DNA from: an uncultured Draconibacterium sp.
Lineage (GTDB): Bacteria > Bacteroidota > Bacteroidia > Bacteroidales > Prolixibacteraceae
Reading direction: 5' to 3'
NCBI RefSeq assembly: GCF_963676735.1
Contig: NZ_OY781464.1
Coordinates: 1,955,001-2,019,000 of the forward strand
Length of the DNA stretch: 64,000 nucleotides
Below, piece after piece: positions 1-8,085 of this stretch. The notes under the pieces are model-generated. The model made no database searches, was not told where the DNA came from, and worked only from the letters and a program-made list of their open reading frames with translations. Numbering within the stretch: the first letter of the stretch is position 1; every line of letters starts with the position of its first letter. A program made the translations under genes and the position numbers.

Positions 1-362
1 TTTTGGATGCTCCTCCCGGAACCAGTTGCCCTGTGGTGGAAACAGTTGCAACAGCAGACTATGTAATTTTAGTAACAGAACCAACACCTTTTGGCTTGCA
101 CGATTTAAAACTTACAGTAGAGTTGCTTGACGATCTTAAAAAACCTTTTGGCGTTATAGTTAACAAAGCCGGACTAGGCAACAACAAGGTATTTAGCTAC
201 CTGAAAAAGAACAATATTTCTTTACTCGGAGAGATTCCCTTTTCAAAAAATTATGCAAAAAGGTATTCAACAGGTAAGCTTTTTGAGTCGATTCCTATTG
301 AGGTTGAAACGACTTATAATTCAATAATTGATCAATTAAAACCGGTTTTGCAGAGTGCATGA
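1..362 (+). CDS. MinD/ParA-type P-loop ATPase, C-terminal part (cut by window edge)
   Basis: This is the last roughly 120 codons of a P-loop ATPase of the MinD superfamily that carries an inserted ferredoxin module (COG1149 type). The reading frame is already open at base 1, so the Walker A and any 4Fe-4S cysteines lie outside the window. What remains is the switch II region (DAPPGTSCP), the VTEPTPFGLHDL stretch and the VNKAG nucleotide-base motif, then the C-terminal helix region. The next gene starts 23 bases downstream and encodes a full-length paralogue with the same TEPTxxGLHD pattern, so the two probably form an operon and perhaps a heterodimer. Members of this family act in iron-sulfur or cofactor maturation contexts; the client is unknown here. 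Confidence 0.85.
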   Translation, partial: LDAPPGTSCPVVETVATADYVILVTEPTPFGLHDLKLTVELLDDLKKPFGVIVNKAGLGNNKVFSYLKKNNISLLGEIPFSKNYAKRYSTGKLFESIPIEVETTYNSIIDQLKPVLQSA

Positions 363-385
363 CATGGGAGCAACAATATAGTTAG

Positions 386-1255
386 ATGAAAGAAATTACA
401 ATTTTAAGTGGTAAAGGAGGTGCCGGAAAAACAAGTATTACTGCTGCCCTGGCAACTTTATGCAAAAGTGCTGTTTTTTGCGACAATGATGTTGATGCCT
501 CCGACCTGCATTTAATTTTTAAACCAGAAGTTAAGGAATCACACCAATTTGATAGCGGGTCGATAGCGACAATTTTGTCGGACCAATGCACAAATTGTGG
601 ATTGTGCCTTGAGGCTTGCCGCTTTGAGGCAATATTTACAAACGAAAGTGGTATACCTGAAGTTAATCCCTTTCAGTGTGAAGGGTGCCGTTTATGCGAA
701 CGACTTTGTCCGGCAAATGCAATTAAAACCAACAAAAACCTGAATAACAGCTGGTTTATTTCCACAACACGTTTTGGAACCATGGTACATGCCAAAATGG
801 CACCTGGAGAAGAAAACTCGGGAAAACTGGTTACACAAATCAGAGAAAAATCGAAAGAACTGGCACTGGCACAAAATGCTCAATTTATTATCAACGACGG
901 TCCTCCGGGGATTGGATGTACAGCTATATCTTCAATTACCGGTACCGATGCCGTTTTACTGATAATAGAACCAACAGTTTCGGGATTACACGATGCCAAA
1001 CGTTTGGTAAAACTCGTACGTTCGTTTAATGTCCCCCTGTTTGCCGCAATAAACAAATTTGATATCAACACCGATTTTACTTCGAAAGTGGAGGCCTATT
1101 TAAAAGAAAATGGAATTCCGCTCTCGGGCAAAATTCCATTTTCCGAATTGTTTGTTGAAGCTATGCTAAAAGAACAATCGGTGGTCGAATTTGCACCAGA
1201 TCATCCTGTTAATGAAGAATTAAGCAAACTTTGGAACTTTATTTCCTGCTCCTAA
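386..1255 (+). CDS. MinD superfamily P-loop ATPase with inserted 2x[4Fe-4S] ferredoxin domain
   Basis: A complete 289-residue protein. It opens with a deviant Walker A, SGKGGAGKTS (residues 8-17). A bacterial ferredoxin module is inserted at about residues 62-115, with CTNCGLCLEAC and CEGCRLCERLC each supplying a four-cysteine cluster site. The ATPase fold resumes with DGPPGIGCTA and EPTVSGLHDAKR, and VNKF-like AINKFD follows. It is cytoplasmic; the family is thought to couple ATP hydrolysis to Fe-S or electron-transfer dependent assembly, but no substrate is established. It follows the truncated paralogue by 23 bases. Its stop codon overlaps the stop of the opposite-strand gene by two bases (TAA at 1253-1255 against TAG at 1254-1252). 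Confidence 0.9.
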   Translation: MKEITILSGKGGAGKTSITAALATLCKSAVFCDNDVDASDLHLIFKPEVKESHQFDSGSIATILSDQCTNCGLCLEACRFEAIFTNESGIPEVNPFQCEGCRLCERLCPANAIKTNKNLNNSWFISTTRFGTMVHAKMAPGEENSGKLVTQIREKSKELALAQNAQFIINDGPPGIGCTAISSITGTDAVLLIIEPTVSGLHDAKRLVKLVRSFNVPLFAAINKFDINTDFTSKVEAYLKENGIPLSGKIPFSELFVEAMLKEQSVVEFAPDHPVNEELSKLWNFISCS

Positions 1256-1932
1256 TTCTCAAAACGGGTAAGTTTGCTTGTTCCCATCAGTTTCCCTTTT
1301 TTATTGTAGGATTCTGACGCAACCATCCCAACCCCTTCAGCATACCATTCAATTGATTTGGCTTGAATTTTCACCATCATTTTGGTAGAAATCAATTGCG
1401 ATATTTTAATACAATCGAATACTCCGGCAGGAGTTTCAATTTTTTCTTTTGCTTCAACTTTTCGGTCGCTAATATCAACAGTCATATTCAAGCCAATTCC
1501 TCCTGATGTTGAAATTGCCAGCGATGCATCTTTTAACACTGTGCCGGCAGCAGCCGACATGGAAGGCATTTCCATTTCCGACGCGTCAATCTGGCAATCA
1601 GTATTGCCAAACATTTGCATCGATTCGCCACTCATAAACCGTTTCATATCAAATTCAAAAACACCGTTTTTACACCAGGCTTCAAAAGTATTCGAAAACG
1701 TTTCATTATCTTTCTGGTCATACGACGTCATTTGCACCGTATACTTCAAACCTTCGGCGTTATTTTCTTTACTCTTCAACTCGTAAGCTATTCTTCCTGT
1801 TGGTTTTCCTTTCGCATTGTAGTTGGTAATTTCCCATTTTGTTCCCGTTTTATACGGAATAAAGCCTTTACAATCCTGGGCTTGTGAATAAAATACTGAT
1901 AATAAAATGATGCTAATAATTAAAAATCTCAT
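1252..1932 (-). CDS. Secreted TapB/DUF3108-like protein
   Basis: A 226-residue protein with a typical Bacteroidota signal peptide (about residues 1-18, ending SQAQ), so periplasmic or surface exposed. The mature part resembles the TapB/DUF3108-like family, predicted beta-rich proteins of unknown function: GTKWEITNYN near the start, ETPAGVFDCIKIS in the C-terminal half, and a closing stretch around WYAEGVGMVASE. Two cysteines in the mature N-terminal half could form a disulfide. It is transcribed convergently with the MinD-type gene and divergently from the MBL hydrolase at 2102. The 169-base upstream gap shows no clear -7 element. Function is unknown; the family assignment is by motif memory. 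Confidence 0.75.
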   Translation of the reverse strand: MRFLIISIILLSVFYSQAQDCKGFIPYKTGTKWEITNYNAKGKPTGRIAYELKSKENNAEGLKYTVQMTSYDQKDNETFSNTFEAWCKNGVFEFDMKRFMSGESMQMFGNTDCQIDASEMEMPSMSAAAGTVLKDASLAISTSGGIGLNMTVDISDRKVEAKEKIETPAGVFDCIKISQLISTKMMVKIQAKSIEWYAEGVGMVASESYNKKGKLMGTSKLTRFEN

Positions 1933-2101
1933 GGTAAAATATTTATTTGATTACTTGTTATGCTTAAGAATTCTATTGATTATCTAAAAATAAATAATTA
2001 GCAAATGCGAGTCAATATTAGAATGTAATTCAGGCTAAATTATTTTAACTAACTTTACCCAATTATAAACAAATGATTACTATTTTTCATAAAAACAGAC
2101 C

Positions 2102-2899
2102 ATGCAAACCGAAAATCTGACAATAACTATTTTAACTGAAAATGTGGCCGGAGGTAAATTTTTGGCCGAACACGGATTGTCTTATTTAATTGAAATTGAT
2201 GAAGAACAAATTTTATTTGACACGGGGCATTCTGACGTTTTTTTACAAAACGCCGGAAAGCTAAAAATAGATATCGGCAATGATGTAAATAAAGTGGTAC
2301 TAAGCCACGGACACTGGGATCATGGCGATGGGTTAATTCACCTGAGCAACAAGCAGCTGTTCACGCATCCGGCAAGTTTTTCAAAACGGTTTAGAAAAGC
2401 TGACCACACCCCTGTTGGTCTTAAAATATCACGTAAACAGGCTTTGCAGAATTTTGATCTAACAGAGAGTTCTACATCATTAAAGCTAAGCAATAATCTC
2501 TATTTCCTGGGCGAAATTCCACGCAAAAATAACTTTGAAAGCTTTACCACTGATTTTATGCTGGCTGATGGTACAGATGACTTTATTATTGATGATACAG
2601 CGCTGGCTGCAATTGTAAACAACCAGTTGGTAGTTATAACCGGGTGCTCGCATTCCGGAATATGTAACATTTGCGAATATGCCAAAATTGTTACCGGAAT
2701 AAAAGAAATAAGAGCCGTAATTGGAGGTTTTCACCTTAAAAAGCAAGATGGTCAAACCCAAAACACCATTAAATATTTTCAGAAAAATAAAGTTGGAATT
2801 TTATTGCCGTCGCACTGCACAGCCCTTCCAGCGCTGGCTCTTTTTTATCAAACGTTTACCATTACCCAGGTAAAAACCGGCATGACTTTTCGCTTTTAA
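2102..2899 (+). CDS. MBL-fold metallo-hydrolase (COG1237-like)
   Basis: A 265-residue metallo-beta-lactamase-fold protein without signal peptide. The metal-binding motif SHGHWDHGDG is at residues 68-77 (H69, H71, D73, H74), with GCSHSGICN as the next His region and GGFHL and PSHC near the C-terminus as further ligands. This layout is that of the COG1237 group, which is often named after a dihydropterin-linked aminobenzene phosphate synthase from methanogens; that substrate is not implied here. COG1237 hydrolases tend to occur near ferredoxin-containing MinD ATPases, as in this window. Its stop codon overlaps the convergent gene's stop by two bases. Confidence 0.85.
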   Translation: MQTENLTITILTENVAGGKFLAEHGLSYLIEIDEEQILFDTGHSDVFLQNAGKLKIDIGNDVNKVVLSHGHWDHGDGLIHLSNKQLFTHPASFSKRFRKADHTPVGLKISRKQALQNFDLTESSTSLKLSNNLYFLGEIPRKNNFESFTTDFMLADGTDDFIIDDTALAAIVNNQLVVITGCSHSGICNICEYAKIVTGIKEIRAVIGGFHLKKQDGQTQNTIKYFQKNKVGILLPSHCTALPALALFYQTFTITQVKTGMTFRF

Positions 2900-4275
2900 T
2901 AGGCCTGCTGAAAGACAATTTCGCTCAAGCCCGCAATTTTATTATCCTCTGGATCGACAAAAATACGAACGCTTAACCTTCTGTCGTTTACCTTAACTAC
3001 GCGTTCATTGGTCCATTTTTGTTCGCCCGCTTGCAAATCGTAGGTTGCGGCTTCAATTCCTTCAAAAACTACTTTTTGCCAGGTTGCTTGCTCGCAATCG
3101 CCCACCTGCGCACGTATACGGTAAACGCCATTCCTAACATTTATTTCAAAATCGTAATAATCAACAGGATTGGTACATGCTGCTTTTGTGTGTTTAAACA
3201 TAGTTTTACCCAGCCTTGCATTACCACGCTCTTCTTTCGTGCAAGCCATTACTTTGTCGCTTACATTCCATGCCCCCAAAAGCCATCCCATGCCTGCATA
3301 TTCTTCAAAAGCCAGCAAATTTTTCTGATTTCCATTGCGTACAGGCGAGCGGGCAAACTCAACTTTGCCGCGCGTAAACGTTCGCGAAAAATGGTAGGTA
3401 TTTTTAAAATATAACTCATAAAGCTGAGGGAAAAAATTTACAGCATTGGCAAAACAATCAGCAAAAGCTGGAATTGTATCGCTTTTCAGCAAACTCAACT
3501 GAACAAATCCCCAGGTATCATCCCCCCAACAAGTACCCAGCAATTGACCTTGTCTTACTCGCTGCCCGTCTTTTATTTCCAAATTATTTTTGTACAAATG
3601 ATGATAAAAATAATACAGCTGTGGGTTTGATTCACTTTGCAATAAAATGGCAGCCTCCTTGTTCATCCGGTCGGGAATCTTATTTTCAATCCAAACCACC
3701 GAGCTATTTTCCATTGCCACAAGCCAATGCTTTTCAACTCCACGGGCATCGGTTAAAGCCAGGCCAATTCCCTCGTGCGAATAACCCTGTTTTTTTGAAT
3801 TGGCACACACCTGGCTTAAATATGAAAACATATGATTGTCTTCATTCATATTCCAGTTAAAGCCATCGTTATAACTCACCGGAAACGTAAAGGAGTTGAA
3901 AGGAAGCATTTTGGCAGATGCATCGGATAAACAGATCAATGCATCTGAAGTTAACAAACTATGAACCTGCGCATTGCAGGCAATATCTTTCACATTTTTA
4001 TTATCAGCAACAAATATTCTAATTCCCTTAAAAACAACAGGTAAACTGCGCCTGCTCACTTTCAAAATAAGCGTGTCATTATTCAACTTAATTGTGTTAA
4101 ACTGATTATTTGTAGCCAGCAAAACAACATCGGCATTTTTAAATCGAATGGTATCGCCAATACAGGTATTGTAGTAAAATGAATTTCCCCAAACGAAATC
4201 ATGCTTTGATTGAGATTGAGCCTCACAAAAAACGGTAAGGCCAATAAAAAAGAGTATGGCAAAAAGCTTTTTCAA
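2896..4275 (-). CDS. Secreted degenerate M23/LytM-like protein with C-terminal malectin-like domain
   Basis: A 459-residue protein with a signal peptide (MKKLFAILFF through about residue 20). The start is TTG at 4275: no in-frame ATG lies upstream before a stop, and the signal peptide begins there. The middle resembles an M23 (LytM) fold: SHEGIGLAL corresponds to the usual HxxGxD metal motif, FYHHLYKN to the YGHL strand, and KDGQRVRQGQLLG to the typical hairpin before the last strand. The metal-binding Asp is Gly, and the final HxH is VQL, so it should not bind zinc. The last 90 residues (NVRNGVYRIRAQVGD onward) look like a malectin-like carbohydrate-binding beta-sandwich. It may be a cell-wall or glycan-binding regulator. 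It follows the esterase gene by 60 bases and may share its transcript. Confidence 0.65.
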   Translation of the reverse strand: MKKLFAILFFIGLTVFCEAQSQSKHDFVWGNSFYYNTCIGDTIRFKNADVVLLATNNQFNTIKLNNDTLILKVSRRSLPVVFKGIRIFVADNKNVKDIACNAQVHSLLTSDALICLSDASAKMLPFNSFTFPVSYNDGFNWNMNEDNHMFSYLSQVCANSKKQGYSHEGIGLALTDARGVEKHWLVAMENSSVVWIENKIPDRMNKEAAILLQSESNPQLYYFYHHLYKNNLEIKDGQRVRQGQLLGTCWGDDTWGFVQLSLLKSDTIPAFADCFANAVNFFPQLYELYFKNTYHFSRTFTRGKVEFARSPVRNGNQKNLLAFEEYAGMGWLLGAWNVSDKVMACTKEERGNARLGKTMFKHTKAACTNPVDYYDFEINVRNGVYRIRAQVGDCEQATWQKVVFEGIEAATYDLQAGEQKWTNERVVKVNDRRLSVRIFVDPEDNKIAGLSEIVFQQAY

Positions 4276-4335
4276 AATTGTAATTTAATAAAGTGTTTCT
4301 CTTTTATGAACAACACAAAACGCTTTTCCCCTTAA

Positions 4336-5199
4336 TTATCTTCTGAATTTTGCCGAAATAAACTGAAGTCCATCGAAAAGTCCTGTGCGCCAATAGCTCC
4401 ATTCATGACCTCCGTTGCGCACTCTAAATTCATGCTGAATCCCCAAATCTTTCATTTTTACATGGAGTGCAGCGTTGCCTTTATACAAGAAATCATCATC
4501 GCCACAATCAATATACCAGCGCACCGAGTTAAGCTTTAATTTATCCACCGTATCGAGCAAATGTAACGGGCTGTTAGCTTTCCAGTGCTCGCTCACAGCG
4601 TTTTCTTTTTTGGCACCGTAAATCGAACCAAAATAATGATCGTATTTATCATTGGCTAGAATCTCTTCATCGGTAAATGTGCCGGCACTCATGGCAACAC
4701 ACGACGAAAATAAATCTGTATGTTTCATCGCCAACAGTAAGGCACCATTACCTCCCATTGATAATCCGGCTATCGCCCTGAATTCTTTCTTCTGACGAAT
4801 TCGATACTTCTGCTCGACAAAAGGAATAAACTCCTGGATAAACATATCTTCCCAGCGATCCTTTCCATCGGCACTATTTATATACCACGATACTTTACCG
4901 TCGGGCATAACAATAATGCAAGGCGGAAAATCGCCTGCAATAATTCCGCGGTCGGCTATACTGTTTGCCTCCCCAAACTGAATCCACCCGGTTTCATCGT
5001 CAGAATAGCCATGTAAAAGATACAGTACCGGGTAACTCCTGTTCGAGCTTTCATAATCGGGTGGTAAATAAACAGAATACGCTACGGGGTAATCCACAAC
5101 CTCACTTTCAAATTTTAACGATTCTAAAACTTTGCCACTTTGCGCATATCCAGTCGAAAAGCAAAGGCAGAAAATGATAAAAAAGAGCAATTTTTTCAT
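4336..5199 (-). CDS. Secreted alpha/beta-hydrolase esterase (esterase D/feruloyl-esterase type)
   Basis: A 287-residue secreted hydrolase of the putative-esterase family (PF00756; relatives include feruloyl and acetyl-xylan esterases). The signal peptide covers about residues 1-20 (ends GYAQ). The oxyanion region is LLHGYSDDE (61-69), the nucleophile elbow is GLSMGG with S147, the acid lies in CGDDDF (about D234-236) and the base in GGHEW (H265). All catalytic elements are intact. It probably removes acyl groups from carbohydrate in the periplasm or outside the cell, though the natural ester is not evident. A -7-like element on the minus strand is at 5231-5224. The malectin-containing gene lies directly downstream, consistent with a carbohydrate-related pair. 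Confidence 0.85.
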   Translation of the reverse strand: MKKLLFFIIFCLCFSTGYAQSGKVLESLKFESEVVDYPVAYSVYLPPDYESSNRSYPVLYLLHGYSDDETGWIQFGEANSIADRGIIAGDFPPCIIVMPDGKVSWYINSADGKDRWEDMFIQEFIPFVEQKYRIRQKKEFRAIAGLSMGGNGALLLAMKHTDLFSSCVAMSAGTFTDEEILANDKYDHYFGSIYGAKKENAVSEHWKANSPLHLLDTVDKLKLNSVRWYIDCGDDDFLYKGNAALHVKMKDLGIQHEFRVRNGGHEWSYWRTGLFDGLQFISAKFRR

Positions 5200-5223
5200 G
5201 ATTCAGGTTTCTTCTATTTTCTG

Positions 5224-5231
5224 CAAAATTA
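5224..5231 (-). promoter_or_regulatory. -7 element for the esterase gene
   Basis: Reading the minus strand, TAATTTTG matches the Bacteroidota sigma-A -7 consensus TAnnTTTG, 25 bases before the esterase ATG. No matching TTTG -33 box is obvious at the usual spacing. Confidence 0.4.
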
Positions 5232-5378
5232 TTAATTATGGCGTGCATACGAAAAATATATACCGAGAAAGCAACTTTAAACCATAAAATCATGTCTTGT
5301 AAAATATAAAAAATTGAATATCGTTCGTATTTTCAAAAAAATTAGCGTTTTGTTTATTTAACAAACTATCGTTTTTTG

Positions 5379-5386
5379 TAAATTTG
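5379..5386 (+). promoter_or_regulatory. -7 element for the patatin gene
   Basis: TAAATTTG matches TAnnTTTG and lies 26 bases before the ATG at 5413. A TTTG at 5349-5352 is further away than usual (26-base spacer), so the -33 box is uncertain. Confidence 0.45.
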
Positions 5387-5412
5387 ATAGCGTTCAGAAA
5401 ACAACACAACAA

Positions 5413-7701
5413 ATGAAAAAGCCACTTCTTCTAATTCTTTTTACTATAGCTGTGCTGCAAACACAGGCACAATCGGTAGGGCTTGTGCTGAGTGGTGGCG
5501 GAGCAAAGGGCATGGCACATATTGGCGTAATTCGTGCATTGGAAGAAAACGATATTCCAATCGATTATATTTCTGGGACTTCAATAGGAGCCATTATTGG
5601 CGGACTTTATGCTGCCGGTTATTCTGCCGACGAAATGGAAGAATTATTTAAATCGGATGATTTTTATTTTTGGTCGACCGGGAAAATACAACGCGAATAT
5701 CGTTATTATTTTAAACGGCAGGAGGAAGATCCTACCTGGATTCAGCTACGCGTGGCCAAAAAAGATGAAAAAGTAAAAATTCTACCACCCACCAATATCA
5801 TTCCAGGCGAACAAATGGATTTTGCTTTTATGGAGCTAACGGCTGCTACCAGTGCTGCCTGTAATTACGATTTTAACCAACTCATGATTCCTTTTTTCTG
5901 CATTGCTGCCGATGTTAATAATAGCGAACCGTTGGTGTTGCGTAATGGCGATCTGGGAAATGCAATACGCGCATCGATGACTGTGCCCTTGTATTTTAAA
6001 CCCATAAAGATTGATGGGAAACTGCTTTTTGACGGGGGTTTGCTAAATAACTTCCCAACCGATTACATGAAGGAAATTTTTAACCCCGATATCATAATTG
6101 GCCATAAGGTTGCTGATGACGTGAAAGCTGCCGACTCCGACGATGTTATGCAACAAATATCAAACATGGTTATGCGTCCAACAAATTTTGAAATAGACCC
6201 ATCTGACGGCATTTTACTGGAAACCAAGTTTGATGATGTGGGATTACTCGATTTTCATAAAATAGAGAATGTACTTTCGAGGGGAGAAAAAACAGCTCTC
6301 GAAGCGCTTGAAGGCATTAAACAAATTGTAAACCGAAGAGTTCCCCAAAAAGAAGTACAGGCAAAACGTAACAATTTTAATAAGAAGAAACCTGAATTAT
6401 ACTTTCAAAACATTCAGGTTGAAGGCGTTACCGACCCCATGCAGCGCCAATTTATTATTCAGAGTATAAAACACCGCAACAATGTGGTGCCCCTCTCTAC
6501 ATTAAAAACCGAATATTTTAAACTGGTTGCCGATGAGCAGTTGAAATCAATTCAACCAATAACGCGTTACAACCAAAACACCGGATATTTTGACCTGCAT
6601 TTAATTGTTGAACCTGAAAAACGTATGGACTTGAGTATTGGTGGCAATATTTCTACAAAACCCATTAACCAGGGATTTGCGGCAATAAATTACAGGGCCT
6701 ACAACAGTAGGGCTTACTCCCTGCATTCAAACCTGTATTTCGGACGGTTTTACAGTTCGTTTAAACTGGGCGGACGAATCGACTACCCCACCTCCCTGCC
6801 GTTTTATCTTGAATCGTACCTTACATTTAACCGTTGGGACTATTTTTCGTCGAGTACCGAGCTTATTTTTGAAGATGTGCGCGAACCTTATATTATTAAA
6901 GACGAATCGAGTTTTAGAGTGGAAACCGGCTTCCCACTTGGTTTACACAGCAAAATGTATGGTGGACTCGCCTACTCTGTAGCCAGTAATCAGTACTATC
7001 AAACCGAAGAATCGAACAATAGTAGCGACCCCAACAATTCGAAATTTAATGCTTTTGTGAGCAAAGTTGGTTTTGAAAATAATTCGTTGAATTACAAACA
7101 ATACGCCACCGAAGGTGCCCACCGTGGAGTTGAAGGCAGCTTTGTAATGGGCGAAGAGCAATACAAAGCAGGCAACAGCACTTCGGGTTATTCCATGTCG
7201 CCCGAAAAGCACCGGTACTTCCAGCTTGAAGCTCATGCACTTCGTTACTTCTCCTTAAGTAAAAAGTTGGTTTTGGGTACACACATTCAAAGTTACCTCA
7301 GCTCAAAGGATTTGTTTAAAACCTACCGATCGACAAAATTAGCAGCAACAGGGTTTACACCAACGCCACACAGCAAATCGTTGTTTATCGACCAATTTTA
7401 CTCCAATAAATATGTTGCCGGCGGCCTGAAAGCGATTTACAACTTTACTCCGGAGATGCACTTACGCCTTGAAGCTTACGGTTTCTGCCCAATTTTTGAA
7501 GAATTGGAACAACCCGACTATTCCGTAATTGAAAGTGATAATTTTATCGAGAATTACTATTTGCAAGGCATGGCGTCGCTTGTATATCAAACCGGAATAG
7601 GACCTGTAAGCCTATCGGTAAATTACTACGAAAAAAGTAATACCAACATTTATGTTACGCTTAACTTTGGTTATATCCTGTTTAATAAACGTGGTTTATA
7701 A
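5413..7701 (+). CDS. Patatin-like phospholipase with C-terminal outer-membrane barrel (PlpD type)
   Basis: A 762-residue protein combining a secreted lipid acyl hydrolase with its own outer-membrane anchor. Signal peptide is residues 1-20. The patatin domain (about 22-310) has the oxyanion loop SGGGAKG (27-33), nucleophile elbow GTSIG with S57, and catalytic DGG with D207. A POTRA-like segment follows (about 330-405, ELYFQNIQVEGV), then a TamA/BamA-like 16-strand barrel to the C-terminus. This order is that of PlpD/type Vd autotransporter-like proteins, where the hydrolase is exposed or released at the surface. Both catalytic residues are present, so it should be active on phospholipid. It stands alone, convergent with the PAS gene with a 30-base gap and no visible hairpin between them. 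Confidence 0.9.
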   Translation: MKKPLLLILFTIAVLQTQAQSVGLVLSGGGAKGMAHIGVIRALEENDIPIDYISGTSIGAIIGGLYAAGYSADEMEELFKSDDFYFWSTGKIQREYRYYFKRQEEDPTWIQLRVAKKDEKVKILPPTNIIPGEQMDFAFMELTAATSAACNYDFNQLMIPFFCIAADVNNSEPLVLRNGDLGNAIRASMTVPLYFKPIKIDGKLLFDGGLLNNFPTDYMKEIFNPDIIIGHKVADDVKAADSDDVMQQISNMVMRPTNFEIDPSDGILLETKFDDVGLLDFHKIENVLSRGEKTALEALEGIKQIVNRRVPQKEVQAKRNNFNKKKPELYFQNIQVEGVTDPMQRQFIIQSIKHRNNVVPLSTLKTEYFKLVADEQLKSIQPITRYNQNTGYFDLHLIVEPEKRMDLSIGGNISTKPINQGFAAINYRAYNSRAYSLHSNLYFGRFYSSFKLGGRIDYPTSLPFYLESYLTFNRWDYFSSSTELIFEDVREPYIIKDESSFRVETGFPLGLHSKMYGGLAYSVASNQYYQTEESNNSSDPNNSKFNAFVSKVGFENNSLNYKQYATEGAHRGVEGSFVMGEEQYKAGNSTSGYSMSPEKHRYFQLEAHALRYFSLSKKLVLGTHIQSYLSSKDLFKTYRSTKLAATGFTPTPHSKSLFIDQFYSNKYVAGGLKAIYNFTPEMHLRLEAYGFCPIFEELEQPDYSVIESDNFIENYYLQGMASLVYQTGIGPVSLSVNYYEKSNTNIYVTLNFGYILFNKRGL

Positions 7702-7731
7702 TTTTCAGAATAAAAAGCGAAGAGCAAACAT

Positions 7732-8085
7732 TTAATCGCGCTTATGGTGTACCATATCAAACGGGAGGTCGAAAGATAACTCAACCACTCCGGCAAATTG
7801 CCCGTTTACCATCCAGGGTCGTTGGGTAATTATTTTTTTCTTACCGGCTTTTTCGGTGGTGTAAGTATTCTCTTGCGGATTAACAAGCATCTCTTTCAGC
7901 CTGCTTTTTGCTGGTTCAGGGTGGCAATCCAACAAATTTGTGCCAATTAGTTTTTCACCGCCATATTTTTCAAATTGTTGCACCGAATGCCTGTTCATGT
8001 ACACGATAATTCCTGCGGTATCACAAACGGTAATTGCACCATTAAATTCATTCATCCAGTTAACATCCGGGGCCTTCAAATTCAT
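7732..8085 (-). CDS. Stand-alone PAS domain protein
   Basis: A protein of 117 residues consisting of a single PAS domain with no output module: the fold runs from FNGAITVCDTAG through IVYMNRHS, GTNLLDCHPEP and the closing strands GQFAGVVELSF. The ATG at 8085 overlaps the upstream gene's stop as ATGA (TGA at 8084-8082), suggesting translational coupling; an alternative ATG at 8100 would add five residues. The DCHPEP segment contains a His that could serve as ligand or cofactor contact, but no cofactor can be assigned from sequence. It probably works together with the repeat/GH16-like protein encoded immediately upstream, as a small sensory or adaptor module in the cytoplasm. The partner role is inference. 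Confidence 0.7.
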   Translation of the reverse strand: MNLKAPDVNWMNEFNGAITVCDTAGIIVYMNRHSVQQFEKYGGEKLIGTNLLDCHPEPAKSRLKEMLVNPQENTYTTEKAGKKKIITQRPWMVNGQFAGVVELSFDLPFDMVHHKRD

